Part shown: positions 7,017 to 12,122 of the stretch, piece by piece
How the letters are laid out: every line of letters starts with the position of its first letter
How positions within the stretch are numbered: the first letter of the stretch is position 1
Assembly: GCA_021202835.1 (NCBI GenBank)
Contig: JAJQCI010000098.1
Coordinates: forward strand, 1-12,122
Direction: 5' to 3'
DNA length: 12,122 bases
Origin: Clostridiales bacterium
GTDB lineage: Bacteria; Bacillota; Clostridia; Lachnospirales; CAG-274
The notes under the pieces: generated by a model
What the model was told of the DNA's origin: nothing
Databases searched by the model: none
Seen by the model: only the letters and a program-made list of their open reading frames with translations
Program-made: the position numbers and the translations under genes

Positions 7017-7870
7017 ACCTTCGGAGGGGTCTTTTCAGCCCCTAAAATAAGAGATTCGCTTGTTCCGTAATAATTTATAACCTTAACCCCGAAAATTCTT
7101 TCAAGGTATTCACGCAAGCCGGGGTTTAGCGGCTCTCCGCAGGAAACAACACAGCGAATGTTTAAATCAACATTCTTCTCTTCCGCAAGTCCGGCTAAAA
7201 TTTTAACTGCCGAAGGGTAGCCCACAATCATATTAGGCTTAAATTCGTTTATTTTTTCAACCCATTCCGACAGTGGAGTGTTTATATCAAGATAAAGCTG
7301 ACCGCCGCCCACCCCCTCAACACCGTCTCCCACAGCCATTGCGCCTCCGTAGCGGCCGTCTGTAGCGGCAGTGTAAACCATTCGGGGACCTTCGGCAAAA
7401 AACCGAACCATTTCAGCCATAGTCATATTTGAAAGAGCGCCCCTTATCATTCCCACAAGCATACTGCCCCAGGCATCCTCGTCATAAACAAAGTAGCCCG
7501 GCTTGCCTGTGCTGCCCGAAGAGTGTACAATGTGATATTTGCCCTTGAAGGGCTTTCGGCTTAACTCGGAAGATGAATCAAACTTCCTTATTTCCTCCTG
7601 TGTTAAATCGGAGACGGTTACAATTCTGTCGAAGTTCATTAGGAAGGCTTTTTTGTCAACAGTGGGAAAGCCTGACAAAGGTGTGCTGTCTATATTTTTT
7701 TCGTTTATGCCCTTGGCTTCAAAGGTTATTCTGTAATATTCCGAATTTTTATAGGCATACCGAAGCAGCTTTCTGAGTTTTCGCTCCTGTATCCTCCGAA
7801 TTTGCTCCGCCGACTTTTTTTCATTTCCTTTAAGCAGAAGCAGCTTCATAAGTAAATTAATATAGTTCAT
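7013..7870 (-). CDS. PaaK/CapK-like adenylate-forming ligase, N-terminal part (frameshifted)
   Basis: The 285-residue N-terminal portion of a phenylacetate-CoA ligase/CapK/coenzyme F390 synthetase-like protein. Seen: the family's N-terminal helical region (RKLRKLLRYAYKNSEYYR, 31-48), the ATP P-loop SSGSTGKPG (117-125), VGYPSAV (216-222), SCGEPLNP (243-250) and the adenine-binding NYYGTSES (266-273). After AEK (278-280) the reading frame slips: one extra A in the AAAA run (7032-7035 on the plus strand) would restore AEK-DPSEG-M and join it to the 172-residue part, giving about 457 residues, close to family length. The present frame ends four codons later. The ATG lies inside the end of the Ntn-hydrolase gene (14-nt overlap) behind GGAGG, so the two are translationally coupled. 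The substrate is not predictable; aromatic and other acids are used by the family. Confidence 0.85.
   Translation of the reverse strand: MNYINLLMKLLLLKGNEKKSAEQIRRIQERKLRKLLRYAYKNSEYYRITFEAKGINEKNIDSTPLSGFPTVDKKAFLMNFDRIVTVSDLTQEEIRKFDSSSELSRKPFKGKYHIVHSSGSTGKPGYFVYDEDAWGSMLVGMIRGALSNMTMAEMVRFFAEGPRMVYTAATDGRYGGAMAVGDGVEGVGGGQLYLDINTPLSEWVEKINEFKPNMIVGYPSAVKILAGLAEEKNVDLNIRCVVSCGEPLNPGLREYLERIFGVKVINYYGTSESLILGAEKTPPKV
7032..7035 (-). other. Probable frameshift site in the ligase gene
   Basis: On the coding strand the sequence is GCTGAAAAGACCCC. Reading stays in the PaaK-like frame through GCT GAA AAG, and homology resumes at GAC CCC TCC GAA GGT ATG. One missing A in the A4 run, or a -1 slip of tRNA-Lys from AAG to AAA, gives the continuous protein. 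The run is short and lacks the full X XXY YYZ slippery form, so mutation or an assembly error is more likely than programmed frameshifting. Confidence 0.75.
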
Positions 7871-8963
7871 CGCCTTCCTCCTCTCCGCCTATTTCAAAGC
7901 TGTAGCACTTTTCATAGTTTTCTCTGTGGTAGTAGTCGGCTCTGCCTGTGTCCAAATTATAAACAATGCTCCACTCGGTGGACTCATACTCATTGAAATT
8001 ATTCTTGCTTACACTGTTAAGAGCGTCTCTGACCTGTTCGGCTGTCATTGTTTCATTTTCGGAAAGCAGCTTCATAAGAATGTCATATCTTTCGTGAGAC
8101 TGGCTTGAACCTATGCCTTTTTTATCTCCCTCCGCAATGTAAAAATTGGTGACAACAGGTGTTTCCAAAACAATCATCTCATTGTTTACATATTCAACAA
8201 CAATGCTTTTCCCTGTCTTATCCGCAAGGGCAAAGTGAACCATCATATTCATTGAAGAGTGCATATCATACTGTTCAAGAAGACTTACCGCCTCGTCAAC
8301 ACTTCCTGCTTTGTTGAGAATAAGCCGTACCGCCGTAGTTGTTGTCAAATCGGGTTTGCCGGTGTTTTGGTTTATAACATCAGAATCCTGTATCATATTT
8401 ACGGAAACCGCCAGCCCGGCTTCGTTCATACCGTCAAGGGGTGCATACAGAGAAGCGGCTGTAAGTATGTTATTGTCGGAAAGAAAGCCCCCGGCTGCAT
8501 TTTTTATAAAGTTCGTATTTACTGTGGATATTGAGGAATAACCCTCATCAGGTTCGGAAACAACAACCAAGCCTTCACAGCCCTGCCAGTCAAAGTTTCT
8601 GCCGAATAAATGCTCACCCTCGGGGCTGACTGCCGAAATCGTGCTGCAGCCGAAGGTTCCGCCGGAAAAGCTTAAGCCCACTCCTAAAAGTGAAGATAAA
8701 TATTCAATAACCTCTCTGTCGGAGGAGGCTCCACCCTTATCTAAAAACGCTTGAAAACCGTCATCACCCTGAAACCGCACCGTAGAAAAGCCCTCTTCCA
8801 ACTGCGTTATTTCCGCTGTTGGTGTAATAATTTCGTCGTAACTCACTTCATCAGCCCCCGTAACAACAACATTTTGTGCGGATACATCTACACTTTTGTT
8901 ACAGCCGGAAAACAAAATCGCTATTACTGCCGCACTTAAAATAAAATTCGATTTTCTTTTCAA
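7857..8963 (-). CDS. Ntn-hydrolase lipoprotein, choloylglycine hydrolase / penicillin V acylase / C45-like
   Basis: A 368-residue lipoprotein. The signal is MKRKSNFILSAAVIAILFSG with a good lipobox (LFSGC, Cys21). A propeptide-like segment of about 85 residues leads to GGTFGCSTISA, where Cys106 is the expected N-terminal nucleophile after autocatalytic cleavage. Other expected active-site positions are visible: FGRNFDW (120-126, Arg122 and Asp125), GMNEAGLAVS (178-187, Asn180) and SHERYD (289-294, Arg292). The family hydrolyses linear amides such as conjugated bile acids, penicillin V, N-acyl amino acids and N-acyl homoserine lactones; which one applies here is unknown. The start is TTG, directly after the TAA of the acetyltransferase gene, with GAGGGG five bases upstream; no better start precedes the signal peptide. 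The 3' end overlaps the ligase gene. It should act outside the cell, anchored to the membrane. Confidence 0.87.
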   Translation of the reverse strand: MKRKSNFILSAAVIAILFSGCNKSVDVSAQNVVVTGADEVSYDEIITPTAEITQLEEGFSTVRFQGDDGFQAFLDKGGASSDREVIEYLSSLLGVGLSFSGGTFGCSTISAVSPEGEHLFGRNFDWQGCEGLVVVSEPDEGYSSISTVNTNFIKNAAGGFLSDNNILTAASLYAPLDGMNEAGLAVSVNMIQDSDVINQNTGKPDLTTTTAVRLILNKAGSVDEAVSLLEQYDMHSSMNMMVHFALADKTGKSIVVEYVNNEMIVLETPVVTNFYIAEGDKKGIGSSQSHERYDILMKLLSENETMTAEQVRDALNSVSKNNFNEYESTEWSIVYNLDTGRADYYHRENYEKCYSFEIGGEEEGDELY

Positions 8964-9548
8964 TTAAACCCCTCGTTTCTCGTCATATATAGATTTTATA
9001 ACCCTTGCCGGAACTCCTGCAGCTATGCTGTCGGCCGGTATGTCCTTTGCAACAACCGCTCCTGCGGCAATTATCGCATTATCACCTATGGTTACTCCCG
9101 GAAGAATGGTCACGTTTGCCCCAATCCAAACCCTGTTGCCTACAACAATGGGTGCAGGTTTCATACTGCTTCTGTTTTCAGGCTCAAAGCAGTGGTTCAG
9201 GGTGGCAAAGGTTGTGCCGTGACCTACCAAAACACCGTCGCCGATTTTAACTCCGCCCTGATCCTGAAAATAACAGCAGCTGCCTATAAAAACATTTTTG
9301 CCCACTGTTATATTTTTGCCACAGTCTGTGTAAAAGGGCGGAAATAACACAAAGCTTTCATCAAAGGGCTTGCCTGTTATTCTGAAAAACAACTCCCTAG
9401 TTTCTTCGGGACTGTGATATTTTCCATTAAGCTCCGCAGCAAGCTTCATTGCCTCGTTCGTCAGTTTCGACATATACTTGTGCAGTTCCGAGCCCCCTGT
9501 TACAACATTTCCCGTATTCATATATTTTAAAAAATCCTCTGTATTCAC
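8964..9548 (-). CDS. Sugar O-acetyltransferase, maltose/galactoside acetyltransferase family
   Basis: A 194-residue left-handed beta-helix acetyltransferase of the LacA/Maa/NodL group, which moves acetyl from acetyl-CoA to a sugar or related hydroxyl acceptor. Seen: an N-terminal helical cap (residues 1-60, with LTNEAMKLAAELNG), the conserved FPPFYTDCGKNI (69-80), hexapeptide repeats (VGKNVFIG, IGDGVLVGHG, VGNRVWIGANVTILPGVTIG, AIIAAGAVV) and the catalytic His119 in ATLNHCFEPENR. Length is normal. It is the first gene of the operon. The start is GTG at 9548 with AAGGAGGG upstream at good spacing; there is no ATG alternative at the right place (the Met at residue 10 would lose family-typical sequence). 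Cytoplasmic trimer by family knowledge. The acceptor is unknown. These enzymes are often detoxifying, and the divergent LysR gene next door is the likely regulator. Confidence 0.9.
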   Translation of the reverse strand: MNTEDFLKYMNTGNVVTGGSELHKYMSKLTNEAMKLAAELNGKYHSPEETRELFFRITGKPFDESFVLFPPFYTDCGKNITVGKNVFIGSCCYFQDQGGVKIGDGVLVGHGTTFATLNHCFEPENRSSMKPAPIVVGNRVWIGANVTILPGVTIGDNAIIAAGAVVAKDIPADSIAAGVPARVIKSIYDEKRGV

Positions 9549-9572
9549 TTTAATCCCTCCTTGTTTATCTAT

Positions 9573-9601
9573 ATTCTATCAGCAATAGGTTCAAATAGCA
9601 A
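9573..9601 (-). promoter_or_regulatory. Probable operon promoter
   Basis: On the minus strand TTGCTA (9596-9601) and TAGAAT (9573-9578) are separated by 17 bases, matching the sigma-A consensus at 4/6 and 5/6 positions. It points at the acetyltransferase start at 9548 and leaves a short leader of about 20 bases with the AAGGAGGG site. A small inverted repeat, AATAC-TT-GTATT (9601-9612), touches the -35 box and could be a second regulator contact. No other promoter of this quality is seen before the left edge, which supports a single transcript. Confidence 0.55.
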
Positions 9602-9622
9602 ATACTTGTATTGAATAGCTGA

Positions 9623-9641
9623 ATATGCTTTACAAGCATAT
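9623..9641. promoter_or_regulatory. Perfect inverted repeat, probable LysR operator
   Basis: ATATGCTT-TAC-AAGCATAT is a perfect 8-bp inverted repeat with a 3-base centre. T9626 and A9638 give the T-N11-A core that defines LysR-type binding sites. It lies between the divergent starts and covers the -35 box of the regulator's own promoter, so binding should repress the regulator, and it sits about 22 bases upstream of the operon's -35 box, a normal place for activation. The structure is seen; the binding protein is inferred from position. Confidence 0.6.
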
Positions 9642-9657
9642 CAAAATGTGTTATGAT
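9629..9657 (+). promoter_or_regulatory. Probable promoter of the LysR-type regulator
   Basis: TTTACA (9629-9634) and TATGAT (9652-9657) are 17 bases apart, 5/6 matches each to the sigma-A boxes. Transcription would start near 9664, about 27 bases before the ATG at 9691. An overlapping TATAAT at 9657-9662 is too far from the -35 box to be preferred. The -35 box lies within the perfect inverted repeat. Confidence 0.6.
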
Positions 9658-9690
9658 ATAATTAGCAAAAATCAAAAAAGGAGGGCGCAT

Positions 9691-10578
9691 ATGGAGCTTA
9701 GAGTTTTGGAATATTTTATGGCGGTAACAAGAGAACAGAGTATTTTAGGTGCGGCGGAATCTCTCCACCTGACACAGCCCACCCTTTCAAGGCAGCTAAA
9801 GGATATGGAAGATGAGCTGGGAAAACAGCTTTTCATAAGGAGCAACAGAAAAATAACCCTAACCGATGAGGGTATGATTTTAAGAAAAAGGGCACAGGAA
9901 ATTTTGGAGCTTGTGAGAATGACAAAGGACGAAATTTCTCTTTCCGAGGAAGCCGTTGCCGGAGATATTCATATAGGAGCCGGAGAGACAGAGGGAATCC
10001 GCTTTTTGGCAAAGGCAGCCAAAGCCCTTCAAAACGATTACCCAAAGGTTCATTTTCACATATTAAGCGGAGATATAACCACCGTAACGGAACAGCTTGA
10101 CAGAGGGCTTTTGGATTTCGGTCTGCTTTTCGGCGACATAGACAAATCAAAATATAACAGTATGAAAATACCCAGTAAAGATAAGTTCGGCGTTTTAATG
10201 CGTTATGACGATCCCCTTGCGAAAAAGGATATTTTAACTCTTGACGATATAATTGATAAGCCTCTTATAGTTTCAAGGCAGTCCGCCCACGATAATGAAC
10301 TGACCAACATTTTCAAATGTGAACCTGAAAGACTGAATATCGCCGCCACCTACAGCCTTATCTTCAACGGCTCAATTATGGCTGAAGAGGGCATAGGCTA
10401 TGTTATAGGCTTCGACGGAATAATTAACACATCGGGAAACAGCCTTCTTCGCTTTATACCCCTTAAAGACCAGTCTGAAATCAAGCTTCAAATAGTTTGG
10501 AAAAAATACCAAATCTTCACCAAAGCCGCCGAAAAATTCCCCGAATACCTGCGAAAAGCCTGCCAAACCGAACTATGA
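9691..10578 (+). CDS. LysR-type transcriptional regulator
   Basis: A 295-residue LysR-type regulator of normal length. Residues 1-60 hold the winged helix-turn-helix (MELRVLEYFMAV, SILGAAESLHLTQPTLSRQL as the HTH at 17-36, then LGKQLFIRSNRKITLTDEG), followed by a linker helix (61-88) and a type 2 periplasmic-binding-like effector domain (about 91-295; GDIHIGAGETEGIRF, LLDFGLLFGDI, GIGYVIGFDG). I start at the ATG 9691 because AAGGAGG (9678-9684) lies six bases upstream and the DNA-binding domain begins immediately; an in-frame ATG at 9625 would precede the predicted promoter -10 box. It is divergent from the long operon, with a T-N11-A palindrome between, so it probably controls that operon and itself. 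The inducer is unknown. In the E. coli LysR group its short linker and effector domain resemble regulators of oxidative or detoxification genes, but this is not a confident assignment. Confidence 0.93.
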   Translation: MELRVLEYFMAVTREQSILGAAESLHLTQPTLSRQLKDMEDELGKQLFIRSNRKITLTDEGMILRKRAQEILELVRMTKDEISLSEEAVAGDIHIGAGETEGIRFLAKAAKALQNDYPKVHFHILSGDITTVTEQLDRGLLDFGLLFGDIDKSKYNSMKIPSKDKFGVLMRYDDPLAKKDILTLDDIIDKPLIVSRQSAHDNELTNIFKCEPERLNIAATYSLIFNGSIMAEEGIGYVIGFDGIINTSGNSLLRFIPLKDQSEIKLQIVWKKYQIFTKAAEKFPEYLRKACQTEL

Positions 10579-10607
10579 TATATTTATCAAAAGAAGTTTT
10601 GCTTTTG

Positions 10608-10636
10608 TTGCTTTTGACAGCTTGCTTTGATATAAT
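10608..10636 (+). promoter_or_regulatory. Candidate promoter upstream of the decayed membrane-protein gene
   Basis: TTGCTT (10608-10613), 17 bases, then TATAAT (10631-10636), ahead of AAAGGGGAG (10665-10673) and the GTG at 10680. Three near-copies of TTGCTTTT (10599-10606, 10608-10615, 10622-10628) lie across it. A perfect TTGACA at 10614-10619 is only 11 bases from TATAAT and so is not the -35 box of that -10. I saw no clear rho-independent terminator between the regulator's stop at 10578 and this point. Confidence 0.4.
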
Positions 10637-10679
10637 CAATTATAGAAAATAAGATGCTGCATATAAAGGGGAGATTAAA

Positions 10680-11080
10680 GTGCTATATCGGCTAGATGAA
10701 CAGACAAAACAGATACTGACAGGTAATGGTTTGCTTATAATTTGCTGTTTATTTAATTGGCGTGGTGGCTTTTGGCTTTTAAACCGACGAGAGCGGTCAA
10801 AGGTATGAAGAGCGGCTGGCTTTTAATTTCTGCATTTTTTTGATAGTAGGCTGGGCTGTTTTAATGCTTTTAGAACTAAATGCACACAGTATGCAGAAGG
10901 GCATTTTTCAAAGTTTACCGCTGTTGCTTTTATTATAATTACAGCTGCAGCGGCAGTCAGCCTTGTATGCTGCATATTGTATTACAAACTTAATACTAAC
11001 AGGGTTATTATGACGGAGCAATACCGCTGATTTTGGCGGCAGTCATTCCGGCAGTAACTTCGATAGCCGTTATTATTTGA
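10680..11080 (+). pseudogene. Decayed small multi-pass membrane protein
   Basis: A good ribosome site (AAAGGGGAG) precedes GTG at 10680, and the first 43 codons read naturally (LYRLDEQTKQILTGNGLLII, a hydrophobic segment) but end at a TGA near 10805. Natural-looking protein continues in other frames: TDESGQRYEERLAFNFCIFL then IVGWAVLML; KCTQYAEGHFSKFTAVAFII followed by AAAAVSLVCC and YYKLNTNR; and YYDGAIPLILAAVIPAV then TSIAVII with a stop at 11080. Joining them needs at least three frameshifts (about 10780-10795, 10875-10890 and 11005-11015). The restored product would be about 130 residues with four membrane segments, similar in general plan to small DUF-type membrane proteins; I cannot name the family. 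The HAD gene behind it is also broken, so either the region is decaying or the assembly is poor here. Confidence 0.6.
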
Positions 11081-11113
11081 AAATATATGATATATTGCAG
11101 TGAGGAGGACAAA

Positions 11114-11753
11114 ATGGTTAAGGGAATAATTTTGGTATGGACGGGGTTGTTTTTGATACTGAAAGGCTTTCCACTATGGGCTGGCTTAAATGCGGAGAAG
11201 AACTGGGAATTTTATAAACAGCTTTAAGGGAACGGCAAGAAGCTGCAGCAGAAGGCTTTTTAAGGACAGATTCGGAGAGAATTTTGACTATGACGGAGCA
11301 AGGAATATTAGGACAAAATTTATAACCGATTATATAAACAGATTCGGTGTGCCTGTAAAAAAATGATTTAACGAGCTTATTGCCTTTGCGAAAGATAAAG
11401 GTATATTAACTGCGGCGGCTACATCTACGGGCAGAGAATTGGCGGAGTTTTATTTTGAAAAGGCTGATTTAAAGAAATGCTTTGACGCTTTTGTTTACGG
11501 AGACACCGTAGAAAGGGGAAAGCCGGCACCGGATATTTTTCTGAAGGCGGCGAATATGCTGGGGCTTAAGAGCGAAGAATGCATAATAATCGAGGACAGC
11601 CCGGCAGGAATAAAGGCAGAGCAAAACGTCGATATTAGGGTTGTGGCGATTCCCGATATGATTCCCTTTGACAAAAATATTATGAAATCTATTGATTACT
11701 GCGTCGGCAGTTTTGATATTGCGGCAGATCTCATAGACGAGGGAAAGCTGTAA
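11114..11753 (+). pseudogene. Decayed HAD-family phosphatase (beta-phosphoglucomutase-like)
   Basis: AGGAGG (11103-11108) and ATG 11114 open a HAD-superfamily hydrolase of the sugar-phosphatase/beta-phosphoglucomutase type. Lesions seen: a frameshift at about 11129-11134, where MVKGII should pass to FDMDGVVFDTERLS; the nucleophile Asp codon reads GGT (FGMDG); a TAA at 11215-11217 with a frame change right after it, where FKGTARSC continues; and a TGA at 11364-11366 where KKGF is expected. From there the frame is open to 11753 and keeps motif II (ATSTGRE), motif III Lys (RGKPAPDIF) and motif IV (IIEDSPAGI). The open 3' part could start at a TTG (11439) as a 104-residue protein, but without the cap and nucleophile it would not be a phosphatase. 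Restored length is about 215 residues, normal for the family. Confidence 0.8.
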
Positions 11754-11858
11754 GATTTTTGCGGCTGAAAAAACAAAATATTGCTTGAAATGGCTTATTT
11801 AAATAAAGTTCATATGCTAAGCTTAATTTAAACTAAGGATTGGAAGAGAAGTGTTTTT
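11754..11858. other. Short intergenic region, little visible
   Basis: An AT-rich gap of 105 bases after the HAD remnant. It contains a perfect 12-bp palindrome TTATTTAAATAA (11795-11806), which could be chance in such AT-rich sequence, and an AT-rich stretch (TTAATTTAAACT) before the small gene. I see no convincing promoter pair and no GC-rich hairpin with a T-run. Confidence 0.3.
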
Positions 11859-12071
11859 ATGAACAAACTTGAGCGTTTGGAATTAGCAGTAAGATTATTT
11901 TTTGAAGGAAGATACAGCGTAGCAGATTTTTCCGATGTATTTACGGAAATATATTGTTTGAATTTCAATGAGGGAATTGATATGAATGAATTGCACAAGT
12001 TTGAAAGATTATGTGAAATAACAAGCAGATATTCCCCATTTGATGAAAGATTAAATGGAAAAAAGGTATAA
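11859..12071 (+). CDS. Small hypothetical protein, 70 aa, possibly truncated immunity-like protein
   Basis: A 70-residue acidic helical protein with no signal peptide. It reads like the N-terminal part of small Firmicutes proteins with the pattern F-x-x-x-F-x-x-[IV]-Y, then E-L-x-x-[FL]-x-x-L-x-x-[IV]-x-x-R-[FY]-S-P-[FYD]-x-[ED] (here FSDVFTEIY, ELHKFERLCEITSRYSPFDE). From memory, proteins of this pattern are found near polymorphic toxins and are longer, going on past the SP-acidic motif for 20-40 residues. Here the frame stops six residues after it, which may mean truncation or frameshift. The ribosome site is weak (GAGAAG, seven bases before the ATG). It follows two decayed genes, so it may be decaying too. 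The immunity link is a weak, memory-based guess. Confidence 0.5.
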   Translation: MNKLERLELAVRLFFEGRYSVADFSDVFTEIYCLNFNEGIDMNELHKFERLCEITSRYSPFDERLNGKKV

Positions 12072-12122
12072 TAGACAGAATTAATGTAATATGTATTATT
12101 TCTGGCGGCGCAGGAGATTCCG

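Noticed and set aside
9625..9690. Longer LysR start at ATG 9625
   Set aside because: It lies within the palindrome and upstream of the -10 box, has no ribosome site, and adds residues not found in LysR proteins; ATG 9691 has AAGGAGG six bases upstream.
9833..10150. Minus-strand open frame of 105 codons inside the LysR gene
   Set aside because: The LysR frame is unmistakable and the opposite frame has no domain, start signal or operon partner.
10574..10600. Hairpin TGATA-TATT-TATCA after the LysR gene as a terminator
   Set aside because: The stem is five AT pairs with no following T-run, too weak for a rho-independent terminator.
10614..10636. TTGACA with TATAAT as a consensus promoter
   Set aside because: The spacer is only 11 bases. 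TTGCTT at 10608-10613 gives the normal 17-base spacing with the same -10 box.
11795..11806. Palindrome TTATTTAAATAA as an operator
   Set aside because: Only A and T bases in an AT-rich gap, likely by chance, and no promoter is clearly linked to it.

Overview
The window (about 12.1 kb, moderate to low GC, strong AGGAGG-type ribosome binding sites, many lipoproteins, no outer-membrane genes) looks like a chromosomal segment of a low-GC Gram-positive bacterium, most likely a gut-associated member of the class Clostridia (Bacillota). This placement rests on the gene families and their remembered homologues, not on a marker gene.

Layout. From 9548 down to base 1 the minus strand carries 13 reading frames in a row (12 genes if the frameshifted ligase is one), with gaps of 0-26 nt and several overlaps. 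They look like one long operon that runs off the left edge. In transcription order: a hexapeptide O-acetyltransferase (GTG start); an Ntn-hydrolase lipoprotein of the choloylglycine hydrolase/penicillin V acylase/C45 type (TTG start); a PaaK/CapK-like adenylate-forming ligase split by a frameshift; a cyclophilin-like lipoprotein; a secreted protein with two copper-amine-oxidase-like stalk repeats and a cyclophilin-like domain; a 72-residue small protein; a DUF3737 beta-helix protein; a LysE-family exporter; a stalk plus cyclophilin-like lipoprotein; an FMN reductase with a four-cysteine motif; a MalY/PatB-type PLP C-S lyase; and an alpha/beta hydrolase cut by the window edge.

A LysR-type regulator (9691-10578) is divergent from this operon. 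The 142-nt region between them holds a good promoter for each direction and a perfect 8-bp inverted repeat with the T-N11-A spacing of LysR sites, overlapping the regulator's own -35 box. The simplest reading is that this LysR protein senses a small molecule, controls the operon and represses itself.

Right of the regulator (10680-11753) lie two decayed genes: a small multi-pass membrane protein broken by several frameshifts, and a HAD-family phosphatase with a frameshift, stop codons and loss of its nucleophilic Asp. A short, possibly truncated 70-residue gene (11859-12071) follows. I saw no tRNA, rRNA, CRISPR array or insertion sequence.

The most unusual content is the set of three cyclophilin-like proteins, all predicted to be exported and in three different architectures, in one operon with an exported Ntn amidase, an acid-activating ligase, a C-S lyase and an amino-acid-type exporter. 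Together these suggest handling of an amide- or amino-acid-linked small molecule, with redox or detoxification steps inside the cell. That joint role is inference.
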